A stretch of DNA of 64,000 nt, taken from NCBI GenBank assembly GCA_016800925.1, contig JABCPU010000247.1, positions 1 through 64,000 on the forward strand, written 5' to 3'. Source of the stretch: Suillus spraguei (lineage: Eukaryota; Basidiomycota; Agaricomycetes; Boletales; Suillaceae). This document shows positions 23,493 through 34,389 of this stretch, piece after piece. The notes below the pieces were generated by a model. That model had not been told where the DNA came from and searched no databases. It worked only from the letters and a program-made list of their open reading frames with translations. A program made the position numbers and the translations under genes. Position 1 is the stretch's first letter. Each line of letters starts with the position of its first letter.

Positions 23493-26400
23493 TCATGCAG
23501 TTGCAGCCTTCACAAGAGGCCGATGATCAGCCAAATGTACTGCCTCAACTTGCTCTTCACTGATACGTTCTAGTGTGTCAGTTGCTCTCCATGTCCTCCT
23601 GGCATGCTTCAGCAGGTAGATCGCAGAAGTCGGAGTCATGCCTTCCATGCGTTTGGCGGCACCCTAACGCGCGATCAATTAAATATTGCACTACATCGTT
23701 AAAATAAAGAACTCACCAAAGTCGTGGGCCTGATCCTCTGTAAGCGCTCCCTCACCTCCTCACTCAATCCTTGCACTTTAGAGTAGTCCATGTCAGGATC
23801 CAGTTGTAGCGACTCATCGGCATGGAATAATGCAAGGTCTGCCAGCTGTCGTGGGAGGTGAGGCGCGTAGGATGCTATTTAAAAGTCCATTAGTGTTGAA
23901 ATAAAGAACGGAAAGAGTGTTCACCTTCGATGTTGATCCGTGCCCTGATATGAGGCTCCACAAAATCAAGACCTGGAACAGCTCCGGAACGTACGAGATT
24001 GGCGGCAGTCATGCCTGGAATCGTCAACATGTCGTACGCACTATTGCAGAATTACAACGGGAGTTACACCATAGAGACGCAACCACGAACCTCCTCATGA
24101 TGCCATCTCGTCGAATATCAAATCCATATCTCCCCCAACCCTGAACCAAGATAAATGGAATGATTCAGACAAGCTCAGGGCGGCACTCACCTGCGGGCTG
24201 AGCACAATATTTTTGAGGAGCTCAGTGCCTTGTTGTATAGCGTCTCGATCGTTCAAAAAGGCTGACCATCTGTCAGGAGAGATAATTCCAGCAGAATGCC
24301 CTATAAACAACCCATTAGGTCGTAAAAAAGCCAGAATGGAATCTACGGGGTGTACCAATCTCGGTTAGCCGCATGTCAGCGTTGTCGCTCCTGAGCGTCA
24401 TCCGATATTCCGAACGAGAAGTGAACATTCGGTCTCCATAAGAGACAAAAATTAGCCTCACATCAGAAGTGGATAAATCAGGGGTCACTCATACATGGTT
24501 CCTCCGCTCCCTTTCCTATTAGATCGTCTACCATCACTCCCAGGAATCCATCCGCTCGGGTGAGCAACATTGGAGGATGGTCTCGGGCCGAAAGACCCGC
24601 ATTAATTCCTGCAAGGCAACCTTGCGCAGCGGCTTCTTCGTAACCTGTCGTACCGTTTATCTGACCAGCGAGGTAAAGACCCTACAAGTTGCCTTTCAGG
24701 CAACGATACAAAGTGCAGACACGAGAGTTACCTTGATGCGTTTTGTTTCCAATGTCGCTTTGGAGATCGTGAGTTGGGTATGAGGTCACATTCTTGTGCA
24801 ACTTACAGGTCAGTTCGCGAGGGTCGACATGATCATATTCGACACCATATGCCGGCCGCAGCATCTTGACTTGTTCCAGACCTGGTATTGTTCTCACCAT
24901 TGGTTCTTGAAGCTCCTCGGGCATCGAGCATGACAACCCGTTGGGATATATCAGGTCTATAGAAGATTCGGGATGTGCAGTCTGCATTCAATACTAAAGC
25001 ACACCTGAATCATATCCTTCTGGCTCAAGCCAGATGGTATGACTGCCCTTGTGTCCAAAGCGGGTAACTTTGGCTTCCAGTGAGGGGCAATATCGCGGAC
25101 CTGTGATATCATAGTAGCAGATCAATAAATAGAGAATAACCATGAGCTAGAAACCTTTTTTGGTCTCCTGGATATGTACGCTAAGATGCATGCTCTCCTT
25201 AATGAGCTGATGCGTTTCCATTGTGGTGTGCGTTTGAAAACACGGAATTTGGTTGTTCTATAACAAATTCGTTCCTCTCATCTAGTTCATGAACATTGAA
25301 AACTTACAGCATGGTCTACTTCCCGATGAACAAATGAAAATGGCTGAGGTTTTTCATCTCCATCTTGCCGTTCCATCCGGCTGAAGTCAATACTATGCTT
25401 ATCTAGCCTTGCAGGAGTACCAGTTTGCAGGCGTCCAAGCTTGAACCCTGCAGCCTTGAGGGATGCAGAAAGACCTGCCGAGGGTGCCTCTCCGATACGC
25501 CCTGCAGGTATACGACGCATCCCTACCGTGGAGTTAATCATGGATGTATAAAGAGTACAAGATAATTTGAAATGAAAGCATGAGTCATGCAACATAATTT
25601 GGCTGAAGCCACAACATACCAATGTGAATTTCACCGCCAAGAAAGGTCCCAGTGCAAATAACGACTTTGGAACACCTGATCACATCTCCCGTTTCTGGAA
25701 AAATATACTGGTGAGATCTATATCGTGTACGGGTAACGCGCGCACCTAGCCGGACGCCTGTCACCGTCCCCCACGTTGACGAGGATGTGGATGTACAGTG
25801 ACTGTGATCAAATACGAGGTCAAATACACTTGCAGCAAGTACGTCCAAGTTTGTGTAGTTAAAGATGATGTCTTGCATATGACGCTTATAGATTTTACGG
25901 TCTACCTGCGCTCTAGGTCCCTGTTTCTCGAATGTAGTGAGACAAGACGAGCATAATCCACGACTGCTCACCCAAACAGCTGCACCCTTCGAAGCATTGA
26001 GCATGCGGAACTGTATCCCAGCCTTATCTGTACGAAAAGTTTTAGGTATTTACGGTTACACCGATCCACAAATAACGTACCCGCAATCCTTCCCATAAGG
26101 CCATCCAGGGCATCGACTTCCCTTACTAGTGTACCCTTTCCAACACCACCAATAGAAGGATTGCATGAGAGCTCGCCCACAGTATCAGTCCGCTGGGTTA
26201 GTAGTACGGTTCGTGCGCCTGTACGAGCAGCACCTGTCGCCGCTTCGCAGCCAGCATGTCCTCCGCCGATAACGCACACTACCGAAAAGGTTAGCTAAAA
26301 CACACAACTTGATAGTACACTACAAACCATCATAGGTATTCGGAATTGAGTTTGAAGTCGCTGTGTGTATGGCCCGAATACGTGCGAGGCGAGAACGACG

Positions 26401-26517
26401 CGAAAGTAGTAGTATTGCAGATGGGTCAGGTATACGGATATACAGCGATGTTGAGGAGCTTCCTGTGCTAAGAACCCGCCGTCGCCGCAGTAGAGTAGTC
26501 CAGTTTCTCGATAGCAT
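23493..26517 (-). CDS. MTO1: mitochondrial tRNA uridine-34 carboxymethylaminomethyl modification enzyme MTO1 (GidA/MnmG)
   Basis: FAD-dependent enzyme that, with Mss1/MnmE, modifies U34 of mitochondrial tRNAs. The first exon from ATG 26517 codes about 60 Arg/Ser-rich residues, a mitochondrial presequence, ending PNTYDG. The next gives the FAD dinucleotide motif [14 protein letters not shown] and [13 protein letters not shown] with REVDALDG. Further exons give [113 protein letters not shown] and the C-terminal [17 protein letters not shown]. These are all GidA family blocks in order, so the gene is complete, split by about ten introns. It is divergent from BUD32 with 366 bp between starts. Confidence 0.94.
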
Positions 26518-26883
26518 TGTCACGGTGCAGCCTAGCAGACGGTTTGCTCAGTGCTGGGCAAGTGAAAATTTTGAGGATGCAGAAACAATCTATACGTAAA
26601 TGGTATGGATCAATCTTTGGAACGGGTAGCTTGCTATCATGTGCAAGGGCTCGAGACTGAGTTTGAGAGAAGCATAACGCAAGTTGCTAAAGTCATCATT
26701 CCATGTTTGGGTCGCCTAATACGTATCCAAAAGAAGTATCCGAAGGTCAACTGCACAGCACTTATTCAAAGTAAGCAGCGATTTTCACACGATTTTCTCG
26801 TCTCTATGATAATCACACGCAGAATCGCTCCATAATCGTTCACTCTATTTGAGTTGAATCTTATCGATTATCAAACCTTAAGC
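26518..26883. promoter_or_regulatory. divergent intergenic region MTO1/BUD32
   Basis: 366 bp between the start codons of two divergently transcribed tRNA-modification genes. No TATA box or named element was recognised. Short plus-strand open frames here have no support. Confidence 0.5.
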
Positions 26884-27988
26884 ATGCTTTCTTCATCGTT
26901 TTCTAAACCACCGACGCAGCAACTCCTACAGTCTGCAGTTCTCATTTCCCAGGGCGCTGAAGCTGCAAGTCCTCTTAACTAATTTCTGTCTCACTTCATG
27001 CTCACTTCAAGAACCCCCGAACACCCTTTCTAATGCGCCACACAGAAAGTCTACAAAGCACATCTCCATCAATTTTCGACGTCAGGTCATGACGTGGACC
27101 ACAGTACAGCTCCTGAAGACTCGGAGCCGGTTCTCTTGAAGTACCGGTTCCACAAGCACTACCGCCACCCGTCACTCGATGCATCGCTCACCCGGCAACG
27201 CATAGCCGGTGAAGCTCGCGCGTTGATGAGATGTATGCGGTATGTCCAGATGTGCCGTCTTGTGGAGAAACGTGGCGATGAGCTGACGTGGGGCTTCGGC
27301 AGGTCTGGTGTTACGGTACCCGGAATCAGGATGGTGGATGTGAACGAAGGTGTACTGGGTATTGAGTGGATAGATGGCAAGAGTGTACGGCAACTTCTAC
27401 CCGGTGGGGCTGAACTCGAGGATATCAGCGAACCTGAAGAGGTGGATGAAATTTATGAAAATGATGCTGCAGGCACAGTCGCTGATTATGGAGTTTCTCG
27501 AGGTAGGACTATTCGTACGCTGATTGGATTATACTCAAGTTTTGTAGATGCCCTGATGAATATGATCGGTGTTGAGATCGCAAAGATGCACTTGGCCGAC
27601 ATAATTCATGGTGATTTGACGACCTCGAACATGATGTTGAGGAAACAAACAAATGATTTGGTACATGACAGTACCAGATGATGCGATCGTCTTTTTAATG
27701 TCATTTTCAGGTTCTTATCGATTTTGGACTCGCCTATCATTCTACTCTCGTAGAGGATAAGGCTGTGGACCTTTATGTCCTGGAACGCGCCTTTGCTTCA
27801 ACTCATCCTGACTCGGAGCCACTGTTCGCAGGTGTGCTGAGCGCGTATGAGAAACGCATGTCCAAAAATTGGCCGCCAATTAAAAAGAGATTAGATGATG
27901 GTAAGCTGAGCTCAGTGCATGACCAGATTGTGTGCTCACTACTTGTCTAGTGCGACTAAGAGGGAGGAAACGGAGCATGGTTGGTTAG
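26884..27988 (+). CDS. BUD32: KEOPS/EKC complex kinase Bud32 (PRPK)
   Basis: Small atypical Ser/Thr kinase/ATPase of the KEOPS complex, needed with Kae1 for t6A37 on ANN-decoding tRNAs and for telomere maintenance. Four exons (26884-26964, 27046-27660, 27711-27900, 27951-27988) give 307 residues. The glycine-poor nucleotide loop is SQGAEAKVYKA, the kinase Lys lies in VLLKYRF, and the family signature YRHPSLDASLTRQR follows. The catalytic loop is IIHGDLTTSNMML and the metal motif IDFGLA. The C-terminus is VRLRGRKRSMVG, the basic tail typical of Bud32. The protein is longer than yeast Bud32 (261 residues) because of an acidic insert near LEDISEPEEVDEIYEND. Intron 1 has a GC donor (GCAAGT) and is supported by the unbroken QGAEA|KVY junction. 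Confidence 0.96.
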
Positions 27989-28298
27989 CATACATGCTAG
28001 ACTGCTTGAAAAATGCGTAAGTGAGCTCAAATGAAAGTTAATTACCCTTTGATGTACTAGATATAATCGAGGTGATATTATTCACCCGTCCTGTCAGGTT
28101 TGATTCATGTTTGAACACGAACACGTCTTTCGGGCTAAATACGACCTCTCTCATTGGAATCCTTCTCCGATTTCCATGTTCACGGCAGATCTGGCAGGTT
28201 ACATTTCAGGAATTGGATGTGAGTACATTTTCCGGCTTCTTGTTACATCCCCCTGGTTTGTATTTACATTACAATAGTCAAAATGCTGTTGGCGGGTC

Positions 28299-28886
28299 TC
28301 ATCCATCAACATCCCGACCCTTTCCCCGCCACCCTCCGCAGATTGAGAGTGTTATTTTTCTCATCCTTGACCCCAATGTCGGGCATTTTCGTGACCGTGC
28401 CATGGCTTCTTTTTCGAGAGCTTCGTCGTGGGCAAGGATTGAATCGATATATTCGAGGTCAGATGGGTGTATAGATAGGTCTACACTGTCTCGGGGGCTT
28501 GTAGGGCGTGATTGAGCGCGTCCACCATGGCTGCCCTCTGAGTAGGATAAAGGGCAGCCTTGAAGAGGCTCATCGTTGGTCATCTTCAACCTTACGAGGG
28601 CTGCTAGCCTCTGGGCATCTGATTGAGCGATCAGAGGTGCCGTGTCTCCATCCTCTACGAGCTCTTCGATGTTTGTCGTTGATGGCTTGTCAGTGGTGGA
28701 ATGCGTCAGCTCACTGAACATTGTAAAGCTGGAGTCGTCCATCGTTGAAGGTGCTATGCCCACCAAACTGTCAGGACGCTGATGGGAGTGTTTCTTGAGC
28801 ACGAGGGTTACAAGAGCGTCAACATGAGCGTCTTGATGGTCTGCGGAACTTTCGAGAAGTGTGTTGTTGTCTGGTGCACACTGCAT
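28299..28886 (-). CDS. possible small hypothetical protein
   Basis: An uninterrupted 195-codon frame opens at ATG 28886 and stops at 28299. On the same strand upstream there is a TATATAAAG at about 28984-28992, roughly 100 bp before the ATG. The protein is Ser/Asp/His-rich with a C-terminal half containing DSVDLSIHPSDLEYIDSI and a basic end. No signal peptide or domain is recognised. The 3' end faces BUD32 (convergent). It may be a genuine lineage-specific gene or a chance frame; codon evidence is not decisive. Confidence 0.4.
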   Translation of the reverse strand: MQCAPDNNTLLESSADHQDAHVDALVTLVLKKHSHQRPDSLVGIAPSTMDDSSFTMFSELTHSTTDKPSTTNIEELVEDGDTAPLIAQSDAQRLAALVRLKMTNDEPLQGCPLSYSEGSHGGRAQSRPTSPRDSVDLSIHPSDLEYIDSILAHDEALEKEAMARSRKCPTLGSRMRKITLSICGGWRGKGRDVDG

Positions 28887-30309
28887 GATGCAATCGGAAT
28901 CGACGAGAGTATTATGGATGAAGGAAGGAGTGTTTCGTTTCCACTGAGCTATTTCTTTTTGCCCTACATGGGCTCGGCCTTGATCTTTATATACGGTTCC
29001 AATTATGCATGACAGTGGTTGTACATTTGTCCACAGTCCACAGTCCACACCCTGTTTTAGTCTTAATCGAAACCCATTGTCGGACAAAGGAAATGGAGTT
29101 ACTTTAGTGGCAAGTCTACCACGACTATATGCGATGATTCTGATACTGTCACACTGCGCTTTCCACTTCCCTTAAGGTATGTACCACTGGCCGGCTGACA
29201 CATACTATGTAGTACTACTTAGTATGATTCATTGATTCAAGACTTCAATCAGTTGGGTGGCCTGTGACAAGTGACCAGTGACCTCTCTCTTTCGCCATAC
29301 CAAACTTGAACGTGCAAGTTGTGCGCGCCGAATCCCGATTTAAGGATGCTCTCGTGCACCTCATCATGGAGCGCTCAACATGCCTGTCAATGGTATCCAA
29401 TGCGTAAGTATTATGCAGATTAAATTTCAGAAGCAACTTGTCCATCTTTCTGTGGCATGCCAAGTCGCTAACTCATAGACTTTTCATCACGGCATTTCAA
29501 GCCTCCGCCATCTACCAGTACAACTTGAATGGATTGCTCGAAGTTACATTCAACATCTACTGTTTAACAATACCGTGAGTCTGATGTATCGTACCTTTGA
29601 ATTGGCGTTCAGCACAATACAGATGACAAGTTATCCACTAGTAAGTTCAGGTTGAACTCAACTAAAGATAATAACCAGCGTCGGAATTTATCCATTAGAA
29701 ACAGTATGATATAGAATGACGGTTCAACAACCTGGAACAACTATAGTCTCGGGCTTTGTTCTACAGAACCTTGTACTTTCAAATCCAGCCAGGCACTTTG
29801 AAATAATGCTAAAATTTCGTCAGACCGAATATCCTTCTTGGTGACTCATTGGCACGTTCTCCTTTCAACCTCCCTCCAGCTTTATCGTCGCAGGTATCGA
29901 AGTCGCTCCTTATGGAATTTCACTGTAATATTCCACCTGGCTTACCATCTTTCTGGTGAGTTCTCATTCACCCCCGCAACCCCATTAGAAATGAGCAGTG
30001 GGTTGGTTCTGTGCGGGTCAACGTGTTGCTGTGTTAGCGATTGTTTTAATTCAGATGAGCAGTCATGCCAGTTCTGCGTTCGGTAATATCATTACCGCTC
30101 GCGGCTCTTGTTCTGAAACGATAACTCATGGCCTCTGAGAAAGGTAGAGTTACTTGTTCAATTTATTCTTGACTGCATAGAAATCGCAGCGAACCATATG
30201 GAAAGAGAAATCAGTCTGATGACGAGTGTGATGGCGGCGATGGCACTCTTGCGAATATCCGAGTCAGTACTAGTGAGTACTATTCACCTTCCGGAAGTTA
30301 TACGTCGAG
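28887..30309. other. no supported gene
   Basis: AT-rich sequence with only short frames. The stretch before 30.3 kb may include decayed exons of the secreted module family remnant listed next, but their frames do not join. Confidence 0.35.
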
Positions 30310-30386
30310 CTCGTTTCTCGGTCATAGAAAACCTTCTCAACAACGTCACCATTCATATTCTCAGCCAAGATGTCAACGAGAATTAA
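30310..30386 (+). pseudogene. remnant exon of the phase-1 module secreted protein family
   Basis: The plus strand codes VIENLLNNVTIHILSQ followed by DVNEN and a stop at 30384-30386. This closely resembles the last exon of the copy at 50.8-51.2 kb (VDDLLNNVSISVMSQ, stop) and the modules of the 38.9-40.2 kb copy (VxxNVLNNxxINxLSS). It is the only plus-strand member. Upstream exons with a signal peptide could not be joined in frame, so I call it a remnant, though a functional gene with unrecognised exons is possible. Confidence 0.55.
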
Positions 30387-30736
30387 TCAAATCTTTTTAC
30401 GACACGCCTGCCTTGAAACCCAGCTCTTGTAGCAATCGTCGTGCCTTATATGGTCAAGGCCACTCTCATTTTACACTATTGTTACTGTCTTGCCAAAACT
30501 CATACTGTTGAGTCTCGAACCTGAAGCTTCTTGCGTAGCCTCCTACCAGTTGTTTGCATGTGTCTTTCCTTGTGACCCTTCCGTAGGACCCCTGATTATC
30601 ATATATGTGAATACGGGGCATTACCGCCGCGGCTCTGAGTGGATGGAGCTCTGGGGGAGCCATCCCTTTAACCACACGGCACCGCGGCTGCCTTGCCAGA
30701 AGAAGTCGAATATGAGACACATCATTTAAAATCAAG

Positions 30737-31237
30737 CATGTTCGCGCAGAACGTTGTTACGAAAACAATAATAAAGGTATATACAATCCTCCACAGAAGA
30801 AAGAATAGTCATAAAACACCCTGTGGGACCATCATACATTTCTTTCAACTTTTCTACCTGAGGAGGTAAATTTAAACCTGGCATCCACCAGACACAAAAT
30901 TAGTCAAATTTAATGCTCACGACGGCGACTAGCGATGATGCCAATGCACAACGCATAAATTACATAACGAGTGAATACTAGCCAAGTAGGAACAAGAAGT
31001 CCATATGTCGATCGACCATGGAAGATACCAAAGTTGTACATTCCGTCAGTATTTACGAATGCAGCAGACGTAAATATAAAAGACGAGAGAAATGATATGA
31101 TGTACAGAGATTGACTAACTAAAGCACATCGACAAAAGCCTTGTTCGCGTCGTTGTTCAGGTCTGTGAATGCCAGTTAGTTCATATCTCTACCGCAAAGT
31201 TGCACAGGCACGTGCCAGGACTTCAGTCACATTATCA
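30737..31237. other. 3' flank of secreted module gene copy 1, with relic exon
   Basis: On the minus strand downstream of the stop of copy 1, an acceptor-like TTCACAG near 31182 precedes a frame reading DLNNDANKAFVDVL and a stop (about 31139-31181). It looks like a former last module that is now beyond the stop codon. Confidence 0.5.
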
Positions 31238-31577
31238 TCACGCGGGATGTGAGGCAATCTCCTGACGAATTTTATTCACATCGTCCCGGAGGTCTGGAAA
31301 ACCTTAAGCGGTGAACTGTGAGCTAAAGGAAATGTCATACCAGTGATGACTTGAAGGATACTATCACACTTGTGGATTTCAGCGAAAGCGTTGTCTAGTT
31401 CCTGGCCCACTTCTACGTGTGCAAGTTAGTTCATATTTCTATCGCAAAGTTGGACACAGCCTCACGTGCAAGGATTTGAGCCACATCCGAGTCATTAAGG
31501 CCACCGCGGCGCAAAGAAGAGGCAGCGAGAGAAACATTGCAGAGGACAGCCATAATTGCTAAGTGAGTGAGCTGCAT
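31238..31577 (-). CDS. small secreted phase-1 module protein, copy 1
   Basis: Three exons encode 79 residues. Exon 1 (31466-31577) gives a signal peptide MQLTHLAIMAVLCNVSLAAS followed by LRRGG. Two module exons follow, with junctions all in phase 1: QVGQELDNAFAEIHKCDSIL and DLRDDVNKIRQEIASHPA, stop. The same exon layout and intron sequences occur in copy 2 (33.5-34.3 kb). A TATA box lies 82 bp upstream. It is probably extracellular; function unknown. Compared with copy 2, the Lys-Arg of the first module is replaced (HKCD versus LKRD), and only one exon pair is present. It could be a drifting paralogue losing function. Confidence 0.7.
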
Positions 31578-31657
31578 AGTGAACGGGGGACTTTCAATCT
31601 AAACGATGGTCAACTTGGCCTGAGGACGGATGAACATCAAAGGCCAATATGTGACGG

Positions 31658-31665
31658 TTTTTATA
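31658..31665 (-). promoter_or_regulatory. TATA box of module protein copy 1
   Basis: TATAAAAA on the minus strand, 82 bp before the start codon, inside a block conserved with the copy-2 promoter (GCTAGCTATAAAAACCGTC). Confidence 0.65.
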
Positions 31666-33473
31666 GCTAGCATCGAGTATGTGCAAGTTATTATCTCCAG
31701 TCCAAATGGAATATCATAGCGACCACCGGTTATAGTTCTTCGAACTAGAAGCTGGTCTATCGGCGGTACTTACTTCACAGTAAGTAGTACCATTCGTACC
31801 TTATTTGCAAGGTCATGAGTATGCTATGTCGAAAGTTCTGGTTAATCGCCGAGGCCGAGCACTCGATATACAAGCATTGAGAGTCTTCGACAGTTCGAGA
31901 ACACTATAAGGGTGCACAATAGAGGGGATAGAGAAGATTAATAGCCTGCAAGCTATCATCATGCTACTGAGTACGTTGATTAGTTATGATGTCAAGTTAT
32001 CGACGTGACGACGCTTATTACCTTCGAAAGGTCACAGTACTGTAGCCTAGTAGAATCAACTCAATAACTCAGGCCTGTGACATGTATGTGATACGTTGGA
32101 TTATTACAGCGCTGCTAGAATTCAAAATTTGGTACTGCAGGCGCGGATGCTGGACTCGGAGGGTCGTATATCCTGATATTCTGTAATTTCGACTGTGACG
32201 CGTGACCGTACATGTAGGTCACGGGTTGCCTGGAGTTACCATCAAGCCAAGTTGCCAACTATATCCGCCCAAGGCCATCTTTTCTATTACAACTTGAACT
32301 TGCTGAAACCAAAACTCAGTCTCAGTCTAGCAGTACTGTCAAGCATCCATGTTCAGTTACTTACACCGATATAAAGACACAGGAAGTGTCGGGCTACACT
32401 CAAGCCTGGCCGCAGGCTGCAAGCCACTGGTAGACCCTTCCAAATGCCGTGTCGTCGCGTTCGCCGATCAGCAATCCTTCGTCTGCGGCCTACGTAAAAT
32501 TTTGGGTTCAATGACGCGTGCGGTCGAGTGTGGTATGAGAATGACTTTAACAGGTAGCTACATCAATGAGGAACTGAAGTAGGCAATTTTGCGCTGGGAA
32601 CGTTTGATCATGAAACGTTATGGGGAACATAACATGACTTACCACTGCACACACCGGACGAGAGATACTTATGTCCGACTCATCAAAAACACATACAGGA
32701 GCCGTACGAAGCAGCCTCAGTGGATTGAGGCTTGATGGTATCCGGAGTCTGGAGTTACAACCCACACGGGCCGCCTGTGGCTGTGGAGTCTCGACCCTGG
32801 AGTTTCTTGTCTAGCCTTCAATACCAGGAGTCGCATGACCCTTTTCTTATGATCCTTCCGTAGGATTCCTGTATGCAAATACGGGGTATCACTGCGGCTC
32901 TCACCACGAGCGGATGGAGCTCTGGGGGAGCCATCCATTTAGCCACACCATGACGACGCCGCGGCCGCCTCGCTAGGAGAAGTTGAATATGAAACACCAT
33001 TTAAAATTGAGCACGTTCACGCAGAACGTTCTTGCGAAAACAATAACAAAAGTATATCCAATCCTCCACAGAAGAAAGAAGTCATGAAACACCCTATGGG
33101 ACCTTCACGCATTTCAACTTTTCTACATAAGGTGAGTTTCACCCTGGCGTTCATCGGACACAAAATTGTTGAACATAACTCTGATGACGACGATTAAAAA
33201 TGACGCCAATGCATAACGCACAAAATACTAGTTGAGTAGTAGCAAGAAGTCCATAAGGTCGACCGACAGTGGAAGACACCAAATGTTCGTCACGGGTATA
33301 TTCGCAAATTACATGAATGAAGCAGACATAAAAGTGGAGGCCGAGAGGTAGAAATGATGTGATCGACTAGCTAAAGCACATCGACAAAAGTCGTGTTCAT
33401 GTCATTTTTCATGCCAGTCAGTCCATATTTCTACCGCAAAGTTGGACAGGCATATGGAAGGACATCATTATCA
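31666..33473. other. promoter of copy 1, duplication junction and 3' flank of copy 2
   Basis: No gene is supported. It contains the distal promoter-side part of duplication unit 1, the junction near 32.72-32.79 kb and the downstream flank of copy 2, where a relic frame ends in FVDVL and a stop near 33.37 kb. Confidence 0.45.
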
Positions 33474-34325
33474 TTACGCAGGAGGTGCGAGAATCTTGAT
33501 ATCAAGACCATTTAAATCGTCCTGGATGTCTGAAAAACCTTCAACGGCGAACTGTGAGCTGCAGGAAATGCCATACCAGCGACGATTTGGGCGACATCAT
33601 CACGCTTCAGAATGTCGACGGAGGCATTGTTTAGAACGTGGTCCAGATCTACGTATACAAGTCAGTTCATATTTCTACCGTGAAGTTGGACGCGCACATG
33701 CAAGGACTTGAACCACATCATCATCGTCACTACGCGACTGAGGTGCGAGAATCTTGATATCGAGACCATCTAAATCGTCCTGGATGTCTGGAGAACCTTC
33801 AGCGGCGAACTGTGAGCAGAAGGAAATACCATACCAGCGACGATTTGGGCGACATCATCACGCTTCAGAACGTCAACGGAAGCGTTGTCTAGAACGTGGT
33901 CCAGATCTACGTACACAAGTCAGTTCATATTGTTACCATGGAGTTGGACACGCACATGCAAGGACTTGAACGACATCATCATCATCGCCACGCGACTTGG
34001 GTGTGAGAACCTTGATATCAATATCATTTAAATCGTCCTGGATGTCTTAAAAACCTTCAGCGGCGAACTGTGAGCTGAAGGAAATGCCATACCAGCGACG
34101 ACTTGGGCGACATCATCACGCTTGAGAATGTCAACGGAAGCGTTGTTTAGATCATGGTCCAGATCTACGTATGCAATTCAGGTCATATTTCTACAAGAAG
34201 GTTCGAGTTTGACACGCACAGGCAAGGACCTGAATCAGATCGTCAGAGTCACCGCGGCGCAGAGAAGGGGCAGCGAGAACAACACTGCAGAGAACAGCGA
34301 AAGGTACAAAGTAAGTGAGCTGCAT
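33474..34325 (-). CDS. small secreted phase-1 module protein, copy 2, with triplicated exon pair
   Basis: Seven exons encode about 185 residues. The signal peptide MQLTYFVPFAVLCSVVLAAP is followed by SLRRGDSDDLIQVLA. Three exon pairs follow. The first exon of each pair reads YLDHxLxNASVDxLKRDDVA; the second reads DIQDDLxxxDIKxL, then (first two copies) a linker with SRxDDDDVVQVLA. The last pair ends ILAPPA and a stop. All junctions are phase 1, so exon pairs can be multiplied without breaking frame. Each pair contains one Lys-Arg. The genomic period is exactly 258 bp. No Cys remain in the mature part. Function unknown; secreted by signal peptide. Confidence 0.82.
33480..34250 (-). repeat. 258-bp tandem repeat (exon-intron-exon-intron unit, three copies)
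   Basis: The landmark CTTGATATC (plus strand) recurs at 33495, 33753 and 34011, spacing 258 and 258 bp. Each unit includes two short exons and two introns of the copy-2 gene. Units are about 85-90 percent alike by eye. Confidence 0.9.
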
Positions 34326-34381
34326 AATGGATAGGGGGAAACTTCAAGGGCTAATGAACAATAAAGGTCAGGATGTGACGG

Positions 34382-34389
34382 TTTTTATA
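34382..34389 (-). promoter_or_regulatory. TATA box of module protein copy 2
   Basis: TATAAAAA on the minus strand, 57 bp before the start codon, in the promoter block shared with copy 1. Confidence 0.65.

Larger units (their letters stand above)
30520..32720. repeat. segmental duplication unit 1 (carries secreted module protein copy 1)
   Basis: The block repeats downstream at 32.79-35.55 kb. Shared landmarks in both copies, in the same order and orientation: GGATGGAGCTCTGGGGGAGCC (30640 and 32920), ATCCTCCACAGAAGAAAGAA (about 30787 and 33060), the module gene, the TATA region GACGGTTTTTATAGCTAGCA, AATGCCGTGTCGTCGCG (32442 and 35196) and GAGCCGTACGAAGCAGCCTC (32699 and 35521). The copies differ by many substitutions and indels, so the duplication is not recent. 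Confidence 0.85.

Noticed and set aside
30466..33000. Two similar minus-strand frames (near 30.5-30.7 and 32.8-33.0 kb) that look like a repeated protein
   Set aside because: They are similar because they lie in the duplicated 3' flanks of the secreted module genes; indels break one relative to the other, so they are not a conserved coding sequence.
33480..34250. 258-bp repeats considered as a minisatellite or CRISPR-like array
   Set aside because: The repeats contain exons and introns of one gene with frame and splice sites kept, and there are no variable spacers.
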